Below are positions 1 to 6,961 of a stretch of DNA of 10,243 nt, piece after piece. This stretch comes from Methyloglobulus sp. (lineage in GTDB: Bacteria; Pseudomonadota; Gammaproteobacteria; Methylococcales; Methylomonadaceae): NCBI GenBank assembly GCA_013140405.1, contig JABFSV010000179.1:1-10243 (forward strand), given 5' to 3'. The stretch's first letter is position 1. Every line of letters begins with the position of its first letter. Below the pieces are notes generated by a model. It had not been told where the DNA came from. It searched no databases and saw nothing but the letters and a program-made list of their open reading frames with translations. A program made the position numbers and the translations under genes.

Positions 1-39
1 TTGCAGCACCCATTCTGGATCAATCGTTTTAGTAGTCAT
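1..39 (-). CDS. N-terminal fragment of an unidentified protein (13 codons in window)
   Basis: An ATG at 39-37 on the minus strand opens a frame that runs off the left edge and reads MTTKTIDPEWVLQ. A strong Shine-Dalgarno sequence, AAAGGAGA, lies upstream (rc of about 44-51) and decides the start. Thirteen residues are too few to assign a family, and there is no signal peptide in what is visible. The gene follows the 302-1486 membrane-protein gene in the same direction. About 170 bp of repeat element now separates the two; without that element the intergenic gap would be about 91 bp. Confidence 0.6.
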   Translation of the reverse strand, partial: MTTKTIDPEWVLQ

Positions 40-43
40 AACG

Positions 44-51
44 TCTCCTTT
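44..51 (-). promoter_or_regulatory. Ribosome binding site of the left-edge partial gene
   Basis: The minus strand reads AAAAAGGAGACGTTATG. The AGGAG core sits about 5 nt before the ATG, close to the ideal spacing. This is the main reason for accepting the 13-codon fragment as a real gene start. Confidence 0.6.
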
Positions 52-188
52 TTAGTATGGTGGTAAAAACAACTTTTTGCTTTTCTCTAAAAAACTACAA
101 AATTTTGAGGCAATCCACGGCGCATTAACCTTAGAACGTGTTTTAAAAGCGTCGCGAGCGGTTCGAGTACAAGGCGCACGGAACGCAG

Positions 189-221
189 AAACAGGAGTGT
201 ACAGATAGTACATGACTGTTT
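189..221. repeat. Internal stem-loop of the MITE-like element
   Basis: The outer stem is AAACAG (189-194) with CTGTTT (216-221). The inner stem is TGTAC (198-202) with GTACA (208-212), around the loop AGATA. Three-base internal loops (GAG and TGA) lie between the two stems. This is nearly palindromic, so it could fold in DNA or in RNA from either strand. Confidence 0.55.
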
Positions 222-240
222 CGAGTACCGCGCAACCCTG

Positions 241-263
241 TCCTGAGCCCCTGGTCGAAGGGG
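241..263. repeat. REP-like short inverted repeat nested in the MITE-like element
   Basis: CCTGAGCCCCTGGTCGAAGGGG resembles the common intergenic repeat family with a core like CCCTTCGAC..GGCTCAGG seen in many Proteobacteria. CCCCT at about 248-252 pairs with AGGGG at about 259-263. It lies within the larger element, so it may be a later insertion or a standard internal module. Confidence 0.4.
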
Positions 264-301
264 TAGCAATCGAGCCGCGTAGCAGCTTTTAAAACACGTT
301 C

Positions 302-1486
302 TTAGATAAGACTCGCCAGAATTTTCAGTAAAGTCTCTTTTATCGGTACTTGAATTGCAAACAAAGCGATTAAAGGCAGCGCGGCAGGTAAAGCAATGCT
401 TAAAATTGCGGCCTTTCCTATCGGGGCAGCACGCATCTGGATAACCGCTTCGTAAAGGCTTAACGCATCGGCAACAGGGCCGATTTCCGGGGCTTGCAGT
501 AAGGATTCATCCGTTATCGGTTCATGCCGGATCCAGCGCTTATAGACAAGCCGACCATGATTTCCGACCAGTGCGCCGTATTCTAACCGCGCTTTGCGCT
601 TGGCGGCGGACAGTTTAGGAAAAAAAACCAGCAGCGGAGATAAAAACAAAAGCACGATAACGATAAGAAAAACCACCGTTAACAACTTGAGCGATTGCAC
701 CTGCAAACCGTGATAAACGACCTCGTGCGCCAACCGTGACGCCAGCACCAGGGAGATCGCAAACACACACAGACTGAACGCCAAGGGGATTTTTTCAAGG
801 AAGCCTAAACCGCCGGCCCGGTCGGGATGGGTAGGGACAAGCTCTAAATCAAGGTCGGCGATACGTTTAAACAACACAAACAATAGCGCTAAGCGCCATA
901 GCGAAACCCAACATAAAGCAACGAAAATAGGACGGCTTACAAAAAGCATCCACCAACCGCCGAACCCAAGATTAAACGCCGTAGGCGTACCGGTATTCGC
1001 CCAGATTAACTCATGCATCTCCTGATAAGGCGGCTGTAATGCAACCGTGGTAAAAACGATGGCGGAAATAGCCACCCAAGGCATCGAACTGTCGCGCAAG
1101 CTAAGCGTATTTTGCAGGGCCTGTTTAAATAGGCTACGCTGGTCAGCTCGAATTAAACCGGAGGTATAAAAATAAGGGATTAGTTTAGTGATAACCTTGT
1201 GCATCAGCCCTTCACCGAAAATAAGCAATGGAATTGCGACCAAAAAACGGGCATGGATACCAAAATGGCGCAACAGGGGTTCGTCAATCCGGTCTTGTAT
1301 CGCTGTCCCAGACAAATATGCCCAAAGGACTAAGGGAAGCCACGTCAATACTGCAAAAAAAATTGCCCGTCTCACTATCCCTAACCCTTCCTTGGGTATC
1401 AAGCCAATCCGACGGTAGAACCGAAAAATCAGGTCATCGCGCACAAGCGAAATTTCAAATTCGGATTCGTCTTGGCCGTTATTCAT
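302..1486 (-). CDS. Uncharacterised multi-pass inner-membrane protein (PTHPDRAGG family)
   Basis: The protein is 394 residues from the ATG at 1486. It has about seven hydrophobic segments (around residues 43-58, 79-94, 138-150, 177-206, 233-253, 266-290 and 355-385). A conserved-looking hydrophilic loop carries PTHPDRAGG (218-226), and a basic stretch SAAKRKARLEYG follows the sixth segment. I recognise the N-terminal RRIGLIPKEGLG pattern and the PTHPDRAGG loop from uncharacterised membrane proteins, but I know of no function. The frame stays open upstream to a TTG at 1588. I prefer the ATG because the longer form would overlap the upstream lipoprotein gene by 50 bp and adds a non-family leader. 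No good Shine-Dalgarno precedes the ATG, so translation may be coupled to the lipoprotein gene, which stops 52 bp upstream. The stop codon TAA is the TTA bordering the repeat element. Confidence 0.8.
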   Translation of the reverse strand: MNNGQDESEFEISLVRDDLIFRFYRRIGLIPKEGLGIVRRAIFFAVLTWLPLVLWAYLSGTAIQDRIDEPLLRHFGIHARFLVAIPLLIFGEGLMHKVITKLIPYFYTSGLIRADQRSLFKQALQNTLSLRDSSMPWVAISAIVFTTVALQPPYQEMHELIWANTGTPTAFNLGFGGWWMLFVSRPIFVALCWVSLWRLALLFVLFKRIADLDLELVPTHPDRAGGLGFLEKIPLAFSLCVFAISLVLASRLAHEVVYHGLQVQSLKLLTVVFLIVIVLLFLSPLLVFFPKLSAAKRKARLEYGALVGNHGRLVYKRWIRHEPITDESLLQAPEIGPVADALSLYEAVIQMRAAPIGKAAILSIALPAALPLIALFAIQVPIKETLLKILASLI

Positions 1487-1538
1487 GGCTAATATGGTCG
1501 TCACATTGATAAGAAAGCCAAATCGGACTGATTGGGAC

Positions 1539-2996
1539 TCAGCGCAGATATAGCGACTCAAAACAGGCAAGAACTTTATCCCCTTCAAGAAGGAATAATT
1601 GTTCGCCTTTGATGCGGTAAGCCGTGGTCGCGTTGAGCATTTTTAATACCCGGCCTTCCAATTCCATGAAGGGCGATTCGCAAGCCATCATCGTCCCCGC
1701 CATTTGTGAAAACCGCAATTCATTCTCCGAATGCTTGAATGTCCCAGTAAATTGATTGCATCCGCTGAAACCGATCACGCGCGAGCCTTCGCTCGCCAGA
1801 GTAATGCGAATTTGGCGCTTATGCGACGGCGCGATGGGTATCTTCTTGCCGTCGAGTTCGACCAGTTTCCAGTAGGTGTTTATCAGCTCTGCGGTCGATT
1901 GATTATTGCCGGATGCGGAGGCAGCGCAAGATGCTTTGGGTTGTGTGCCGCCGAATTTCTCGATCACCGCCATTTCGACGACCTTATCCTCCATACCTGG
2001 GCGTTGTTCAAGTTTGCCCTGGAAATCGACGACCAGCGGTGCGCCAGGTACGTTGCGGGCTTTCAGGTAAGCGCGTTCCGCTGTCAGATAGTCTCCGATC
2101 ATCGCCACCGGCCAACGTAATCCGCTTATACAATCGGTGAATGTTGCGGCATCCGCCATGTAGCGGAATTCGCCGCGCCATGCGTGTGCTTCGCTAATCG
2201 ACTCAACCTGTGGGGCACGGGTAAGGTCGATATTCGCCGTGGTGTCTATCGGATTCCCCGAAGTGTCGAGTTTGCGCAAACTGCCGCCGCCGATTTTTTC
2301 GTAATATTGCGTACCCGATGCATTGCTAAGCGTCAGCTTGTTACTTTCGGCTGTCCAGCGCCCATGTTCAACGAAGGGAGTCACGGATTTGTCCTGGTAA
2401 ATGCGCCGCAACAGGAACAAGCCATCATTGCGCAGTGTTAATGTCTCTTCTATCCCTGGACAATCGGCGCAGGGCGTAACGCCACTGAAAGTTGCAGGCA
2501 ACGCGCCAAGATCGGCAGCGTCCGCCATCGGCGTGGCGAAGCCCCTGGCGCTTGCCTGTCCCGAAGCGCCAGGTTGCACGGCATCAAGCCACAGGTCAAC
2601 CTTGTTTTTAGCGCCGCGCGTCAGGACGGGATAGCTGCGCGTGGTGATAAAATGCATCTGCCCGCCCACATCGATTTTCGCCCTGAGATTGTAATCTGAA
2701 TCGGGATTGATTTTAGAGTTGGGTACTTGCAAGGCAAATTCAAGCGGGACTTGGCGCTCCCCGAAAGCCTGCTTGCTTTCCGCCAAAATCGTCGCCACGG
2801 TGTCGGCGCGGCTGACATCTTCCAGGCTTACCGTCAATACCGCCTCGGGCGGCATGGCGATACGCTGGCGGTAGGCCGCCGTGCCGCTGACGGTGATTAA
2901 ATCGTCTTTTGATTCGCCTTGGGTCGCACATCCAACACTATTGATCACGATAAAAATAGCTACAAACATAATGAATTTATGGAAACTCAGGTACAT
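1539..2996 (-). CDS. Three-domain envelope lipoprotein: YbaY-like, NlpE-like and META/HslJ-like
   Basis: The protein is 485 residues. A hydrophobic leader ends at Cys23 (NSVGC, a degenerate lipobox), so it is probably a lipoprotein. Residues 33-137 resemble YbaY (AYRQRIAMPPEAVLTVSLED, then the QVPLEFALQVP pattern). Residues 167-262 resemble the NlpE N-terminal domain, with the CADC pair at Cys176/Cys179. Residues 270-350 (FRYMADAATFTDCISGLRWP, AERAYLKAR, LEQRPGME) look like the C-terminal region often found with NlpE-type proteins. Residues 370-480 form a META (DUF306/HslJ-like) domain with WKLVELDGKKI and GFSGCNQFTGTF. NlpE is known in E. coli as a copper/surface-stress sensor for Cpx, and HslJ as a heat-inducible lipoprotein; a stress role here is inference. 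The start is ATG at 2996 with AGAGGGA upstream. It lies 68 bp after the M20 peptidase gene. Confidence 0.85.
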   Translation of the reverse strand: MYLSFHKFIMFVAIFIVINSVGCATQGESKDDLITVSGTAAYRQRIAMPPEAVLTVSLEDVSRADTVATILAESKQAFGERQVPLEFALQVPNSKINPDSDYNLRAKIDVGGQMHFITTRSYPVLTRGAKNKVDLWLDAVQPGASGQASARGFATPMADAADLGALPATFSGVTPCADCPGIEETLTLRNDGLFLLRRIYQDKSVTPFVEHGRWTAESNKLTLSNASGTQYYEKIGGGSLRKLDTSGNPIDTTANIDLTRAPQVESISEAHAWRGEFRYMADAATFTDCISGLRWPVAMIGDYLTAERAYLKARNVPGAPLVVDFQGKLEQRPGMEDKVVEMAVIEKFGGTQPKASCAASASGNNQSTAELINTYWKLVELDGKKIPIAPSHKRQIRITLASEGSRVIGFSGCNQFTGTFKHSENELRFSQMAGTMMACESPFMELEGRVLKMLNATTAYRIKGEQLFLLEGDKVLACFESLYLR

Positions 2997-3064
2997 GGGA
3001 TCCCTCTTGATTTTATTTTAAATAGTTTTTAATACCGATTCTTACCTATGCCCATTTTATGTGC

Positions 3065-4555
3065 TTAATTCATGTCGTTCACGTTCGCCATCAATTGGTA
3101 AAAAAACCCAATCGACTTCGCATATTCGCTTACCAACACCCGTTCATTAACGCCATGCCAGCGGTCAGCATCTTTTGCCGATTCCACACGAACTGCCGTA
3201 AAGCGATAGACATTCTTTGCCATTGGGGAAGCTGCAAAGTATTTGGCGTCTGCCCCGCCAATAACTAAATAAGGTGCAATAATTAAATCTTTTGTTCCCC
3301 AGGTTTGCCGGATCGTTTTATCAATAAGCTTAAATTCAGGACCGGTAGAACTGGATACGGGTGTTGGGTCATTTGAAGCGGAGAGGTTGGTGACAGTCAC
3401 ACGCTTATCATTAATAACCTGCTTGACACGTTCCATTACCGTTTGAGTGGTTTCACCCTGAAGAATCCTGAAGTTCACCACGGCTGAGGCAAATGGCGGC
3501 AGTACATTTTCTTTTACACCACCATTGACCATGGTTACCGCTGTTGTGGTATGAATCATTGCCTCCGTTTGTGGGTTACCCTTCAAATAGGTAATAAGCG
3601 TATCGTCATTGGCAGTCATTTTTTGTTGTTCTGCTGACAAAACGCTTGCCATGACTTTGAACTGATCCCGTACAGCATCGATAACCCGGTAAGGAAAGGG
3701 ATTGGCTTCTATCTTCGTAATGGCTTGGGCAAGAATGCCAATATTTGAATTGACAGGCGGCGCCGCTGAATGGCCCCCTACACCGGAAACTTTTAACTCA
3801 AGACTAACATAGCCTTTTTCCGCGATACCCAATAAGGCAATTGGGGCGCTTACACCAGGGAACAAACCGGGAGCGAGTGGAAGGCCTTCATCAAGAACAA
3901 AGGCGATCTCTTTTATACCCCTTGATTCAAGTGTTTTAACAATATGATTAACGCCTTCAGACCCACCCACTTCCTCATCCTGGCCAAAAACGAGGATAAT
4001 GCTGCGTTCGGGTTTAAAGCCCTGTTTCAGTTGCATCTCGATGGCTTCAAGAATTGCCATGATCATGACTTTGTCGTCCAGCGAGCCACGTCCCCAGATG
4101 TAACCGCCTGCAATATCGCCCGAGAAGGCATCATGTTCCCACTGTGATTCAGTGCCAGGCACAACGGGGACAACATCCTGATGTCCCATCAGCACAATCG
4201 GAGCTAATGCCGGATTAGTCCCTTGCCATGTGTATAGCAAACTAAATTTGCGGGGATCACCGATGACTTCCCGTTTCAGGGCTTTGTGGGCACGTGGATA
4301 GGTCTTTACCAGAAATTTGTGCCAATCCTTGAAGGCCTTTTCATCAAAATCTTTGCGATCCTGATTGGAGATTGTTTTGAACTTAATCCCTTTAGAAAGC
4401 CGTTTGGCGGCAGCATTGGCGTCAACCGGAATATTCACTAATTCCACTTGTGAGGCTGGGTTCTCGCTCTTTATTATTTCTTGAGCAAAGGTTTCAGTAA
4501 AAATCACGAAACATCCAATCAATACTAAGAGAGCACTGGCTACATTTTTTTTCAT
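3065..4555 (-). CDS. Exported M20-family metallopeptidase, carboxypeptidase S/PM20D1-like
   Basis: The protein is 496 residues. A signal peptide (MKKNVASALLVLIGCFVIFTETFA, cleavage probably before Gln25) predicts periplasmic location. The dizinc M20 centre is visible: HQD (His125, Asp127), the bridging Asp160 in GRGSLDDK, the catalytic Glu194 and metal ligand Glu195 in DEEVGG, Asp222 in LDEG, and His467 in WHGVNERV. GGHSAAP (260-266) is the usual dimerisation-domain motif. The length near 500 and the GRGSLDDK and WHGVNERV forms match the carboxypeptidase S/PM20D1 branch, which acts on Gly-X dipeptides in yeast and N-acyl amino acids in animals. The true substrate here is unknown. All catalytic positions are intact. 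The start is ATG at 4555 with AGGAGA upstream. It lies 74 bp downstream of the OprB-like porin gene, suggesting a link between uptake and hydrolysis. Confidence 0.92.
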   Translation of the reverse strand: MKKNVASALLVLIGCFVIFTETFAQEIIKSENPASQVELVNIPVDANAAAKRLSKGIKFKTISNQDRKDFDEKAFKDWHKFLVKTYPRAHKALKREVIGDPRKFSLLYTWQGTNPALAPIVLMGHQDVVPVVPGTESQWEHDAFSGDIAGGYIWGRGSLDDKVMIMAILEAIEMQLKQGFKPERSIILVFGQDEEVGGSEGVNHIVKTLESRGIKEIAFVLDEGLPLAPGLFPGVSAPIALLGIAEKGYVSLELKVSGVGGHSAAPPVNSNIGILAQAITKIEANPFPYRVIDAVRDQFKVMASVLSAEQQKMTANDDTLITYLKGNPQTEAMIHTTTAVTMVNGGVKENVLPPFASAVVNFRILQGETTQTVMERVKQVINDKRVTVTNLSASNDPTPVSSSTGPEFKLIDKTIRQTWGTKDLIIAPYLVIGGADAKYFAASPMAKNVYRFTAVRVESAKDADRWHGVNERVLVSEYAKSIGFFYQLMANVNDMN

Positions 4556-4562
4556 ACCTTTT

Positions 4563-4568
4563 CTCCTG
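4563..4568 (-). promoter_or_regulatory. Ribosome binding site of the M20 peptidase gene
   Basis: The minus strand reads CAGGAGAAAAGGTATG. The AGGAG core lies about 8 nt from the ATG at 4555. It is clearly stronger than the site of the porin upstream, so the peptidase should be translated well. Confidence 0.5.
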
Positions 4569-4629
4569 AATGCATATTTTTAATACGTTTTATTTATATG
4601 GCATTGACGTAACACGCCAGACCTTCCGG

Positions 4630-5925
4630 TTAAAACAAAATCTGGGCGCGAATGCCGGTCATGATGGCGGTGTCACGGTCACTGCGCGGTGGCCTGATGA
4701 TTTGGGCATCGGCGGTCAAGCGCAGCCAAGGCGTGACCGAATAATTGTAGAAGACCTCAAGTCCGCTTTCGTCACGTGCCGGCAATAAGAGACGAAGCGA
4801 ATCTTTCAATTGGCTGCTGTAGCCGACATAGAACAAGCCAAGTCCAAATTTATCGCGTTCCCGTCCGGGAATCGGGCTAGTGCCGCCGATTCCTCCCATG
4901 ACAGACCATTCGACAGGGTTTGGGTTGCCGTCTGAAACAGCGACCTGACCGAAAAGCCCCCAAGCTTTTTGGGGATCGACGGCATCCCGCCAGAGCGATT
5001 GTTCGAAGGCGTAAGACAATAACCAACGGTCTCCTTTGGTTCCTGGCGGTGGCGCTTCGGGCAGCAATAACTGTGGAATATCGGCAAAATCAATGCCGTT
5101 TTGGGTGCTGTAAGCTGCGGAAAAGACATGCTTTCCGCTTTGGCTGAAGAAATCACTCGGCAATTCCACTGATCCATTAAAGGTGACACCTTTATCAAAC
5201 GGGTTTTCAAAGCCAGTTTTACGGACTTGGTTGGCTGGGTCGTAAATCATGAGTGTATATTTGGCGGGCTTGGTTTTTACCGACACGATACCGCCCAAAA
5301 TTGTCGGCGGCGTGATACCGCTGATGGGGGCGACAAATTGGACATGCTGGAATTGCTCAATGCCGCGTCCGCCGCTAAATTCCCGGCCTGCATCATAAAG
5401 GTCAACCATGTTGATTTTGCCGAACATGACAGTGACATCATCCCCAAGCTGTTGGGTGAAATAAAGCGACAAGTCGGCGAAGGTATTGTTAGCTCCCGGG
5501 AAAGCGAGCGCCAGGTTGTTGGGCAGGAATGTTCCGCCTGCCGAGGTCGGCGACTCCCCGTAATTGAGTTCCGCGTGGGCGTTAAGGCCGAAACCTTTCC
5601 ACAAGCCCAATTTCGCACCCTCTATCCGCAAAAAACCATCGGCCTTGCCGCCATATTTCCAGTCATGCGAACCTGTTCCTGCCGCAAGCCCTTGATAAAA
5701 TTGGGTCAGGAAGCCGCTGAAACCGATGCCATGCTCGCGCATGGTAGTTCCTGTACCGAACCAGTCGTCCGTCAGGGTCGTGCGTTGCCAAAGAGACTTG
5801 GCGATTGGCGGCTGTTTGGGTGTTTCAATCGGGATATCCTCATCTGCTGTGACGACTGACATCCAAGCAAAAAATAATAATACGAGACTGAGACTATAGT
5901 GAAGGGGTTTATGGGTTAGTTTCAT
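4630..5925 (-). CDS. OprB-like outer-membrane porin
   Basis: The protein is 431 residues with a signal peptide ending around Ala27 (SVVTA, then DED). After a short proline-rich linker it shows the OprB family layout: WFGTGTTMREHGIGFSGFL near the N-terminus, alternating beta-strand segments, and a late WLRLTADAQIIRP segment. It ends in Phe, the usual barrel-assembly signal. OprB porins form monomeric 16-stranded channels, classically for sugars, but many homologues have unknown specificity. The ATG at 5925 has no convincing Shine-Dalgarno (the preceding bases are GCTGCAATCCC), so translation may depend on coupling with the outer-membrane gene that stops 25 bp upstream. There is no better methionine nearby. 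The M20 peptidase follows 74 bp downstream. The family call is firm and the substrate is not. Confidence 0.85.
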   Translation of the reverse strand: MKLTHKPLHYSLSLVLLFFAWMSVVTADEDIPIETPKQPPIAKSLWQRTTLTDDWFGTGTTMREHGIGFSGFLTQFYQGLAAGTGSHDWKYGGKADGFLRIEGAKLGLWKGFGLNAHAELNYGESPTSAGGTFLPNNLALAFPGANNTFADLSLYFTQQLGDDVTVMFGKINMVDLYDAGREFSGGRGIEQFQHVQFVAPISGITPPTILGGIVSVKTKPAKYTLMIYDPANQVRKTGFENPFDKGVTFNGSVELPSDFFSQSGKHVFSAAYSTQNGIDFADIPQLLLPEAPPPGTKGDRWLLSYAFEQSLWRDAVDPQKAWGLFGQVAVSDGNPNPVEWSVMGGIGGTSPIPGRERDKFGLGLFYVGYSSQLKDSLRLLLPARDESGLEVFYNYSVTPWLRLTADAQIIRPPRSDRDTAIMTGIRAQILF

Positions 5926-5950
5926 GGGATTGCAGCAAAATTAATGGATT

Positions 5951-6751
5951 TTATTTAGGGAACAATAAGGTAACCGAAAAGCGTAAACCCCAGTCAGCGC
6001 CTCCTTTTGGCGCTTCTGCATAGTAACGGGCAGCCCCTGAAAATTGCACCGGTTGCGTCCCAAACGTCACCAATTGGCTAACACCTGCTTGCACAGGAAC
6101 CAGCCATTGATTTCTTTCCCAATCATACGTGCTTTCGGTGCCTATCGTGTAGGTTGTTTGCTGGCGGGTTGTGTAGGATAGAAAGGGGTTTAAAAACGTG
6201 GCGCTTATATCAGCCCTTTGCTGGTTGCCCGTTACCGACCAAATATGGTTGGCCAAGCCGCCATAAGTCCACGGGCCTTGTTGCCGCAATAGGACAGCGG
6301 TAGGCCCAAGACCAAATTTTTCAGTACCGAGCCGGTCATCGGTTGCGCTGGGATATAGAAAAACCGGACCCGCTCCCCAGATGATGCCGCTTGCCGTCGG
6401 TTTTGCGGGTGATAAGAAGAAACTTTGCACAATATCGCCCATCCCGGAAATACTGCTTCCACCTGTTACCGGAGATTCGGCATGGATAATAGGCACGATG
6501 GTGCGGGTAATCAGGTTCAACTCATCATTCAATTTGAATGGAATTACAGGCTGGATATTGACGGTATAACGCATGGCGTCAGCCGAGCCAATGCCAAAGT
6601 CCCAATTGTTCTGGATGGGTACGCTGATGAGGTTTGCAACTGGGTTTTGTAGTTTTAGGGCGAGAGCATCAGCGTCATCGTTTGCTGAAGCAGGTATTGA
6701 AAATGAAACTAAAGCCATGAGGAACACAGCTTTTGGATAAGCAATTTTCAT
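5951..6751 (-). CDS. Outer-membrane beta-barrel protein, MetA-degradation/'transporter' type
   Basis: The protein is 266 residues from the ATG at 6751. I chose this ATG over the in-frame TTG at 6754 because AAGGA lies 7-8 nt upstream of it. The signal peptide ends around Ala23 (SIPASA, then NDD). The mature part is rich in aromatic, alternating strand patterns: SVPIQNNWDFGIG, MRYTVNIQPVIPF, SGMGDIVQSFF, GAGPVFLYPSAT, GLGPTAVLLRQQGPWTYG, and a terminal LRFSVTLLFPK. These are typical of the Phenol_MetA_deg-like outer-membrane family often annotated as 'transporter'. Annotations as 'neuromedin U' for this family are misleading. It is the first gene of a probable operon with the OprB-like porin 25 bp downstream. 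Its substrate is unknown. The link to phenol degradation is only a family name. Confidence 0.82.
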   Translation of the reverse strand: MKIAYPKAVFLMALVSFSIPASANDDADALALKLQNPVANLISVPIQNNWDFGIGSADAMRYTVNIQPVIPFKLNDELNLITRTIVPIIHAESPVTGGSSISGMGDIVQSFFLSPAKPTASGIIWGAGPVFLYPSATDDRLGTEKFGLGPTAVLLRQQGPWTYGGLANHIWSVTGNQQRADISATFLNPFLSYTTRQQTTYTIGTESTYDWERNQWLVPVQAGVSQLVTFGTQPVQFSGAARYYAEAPKGGADWGLRFSVTLLFPK

Positions 6752-6815
6752 CAAATTTCCTTGGATTATGATACGGTTAATGTATTTTTATTCCGAACCA
6801 AGTGAACTCGAAATA

Positions 6816-6844
6816 ATAATGTCCACTATCAATTTGAATTGCAA
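6816..6844 (-). promoter_or_regulatory. Possible sigma70-type promoter for the porin cluster
   Basis: On the minus strand TTGCAA (6839-6844) and CATTAT (6816-6821) are separated by exactly 17 bp, each matching four of six consensus bases. It would leave a 5' leader of about 60 nt before the ATG at 6751. An inverted repeat, GCAAC (6841-6845) with GTTGC (6852-6856), overlaps the -35 box and could be an operator. This is the best candidate in the 6752-6961 gap, which has no gene. Confidence 0.3.
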
Positions 6845-6961
6845 CCATTATGTTGCGTTCACCCTAAGAATAGCCGTTTAGTTGCATTTTAACAGGGCTT
6901 TGAAAATAAAAAGCCGTATATACAAAAACCCTTATCATTCAATCTAGTGCCGAATGCACAA

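Larger units (their letters stand above)
131..304. mobile_element. MITE-like inverted-repeat element, 168 bp plus TTA flanks
   Basis: A perfect 17-bp terminal inverted repeat, GAACGTGTTTTAAAAGC at 134-150 and its reverse complement at 285-301, bounds a 168-bp element. TTA stands directly outside each end (131-133 and 302-304), as expected of a 3-bp target duplication; the flanks alone cannot prove it. Inside are a 9-bp direct repeat TTCGAGTAC (162-170 and 220-228), a stem-loop at 189-221 and a REP-like inverted repeat at about 241-263. No transposase is encoded. The 60-codon minus-strand frame across it has no RBS or family signature and appears to be repeat sequence. Non-autonomous MITE or a large REP/BIME-type repeat are both possible. 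The right TTA is also the stop codon of the adjacent membrane-protein gene. Confidence 0.65.

Noticed and set aside
87-269. A 60-codon minus-strand frame across the inverted-repeat element
   Set aside because: It lies almost wholly inside repeat sequence, has no Shine-Dalgarno or recognisable family pattern, and is explained by the element.
1487-1588. Extension of the membrane protein to the TTG at 1588
   Set aside because: It would overlap the lipoprotein gene by 50 bp and add 34 residues unlike the family N-terminus. The ATG at 1486 fits better.
4508-4520. A lipobox-like LIGC at residues 12-15 of the M20 peptidase
   Set aside because: The following residues (FVIFT) remain hydrophobic and TFA before QE makes a good signal peptidase I site, so ordinary secretion is more likely.
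5227-5859. A 210-codon plus-strand frame
   Set aside because: It is antisense to the OprB-like porin, whose full-length signal peptide and barrel pattern are convincing. The plus-strand translation looks like no family I recognise.
6752-6754. TTG as the start of the outer-membrane barrel gene
   Set aside because: The next codon is ATG with the Shine-Dalgarno at a better distance.
6896-6915. Hairpin GGCTTT/AAAGCC as a terminator of the TRIC-type gene
   Set aside because: The stem is six pairs, A/T-rich, and no U-tract follows on the minus strand.
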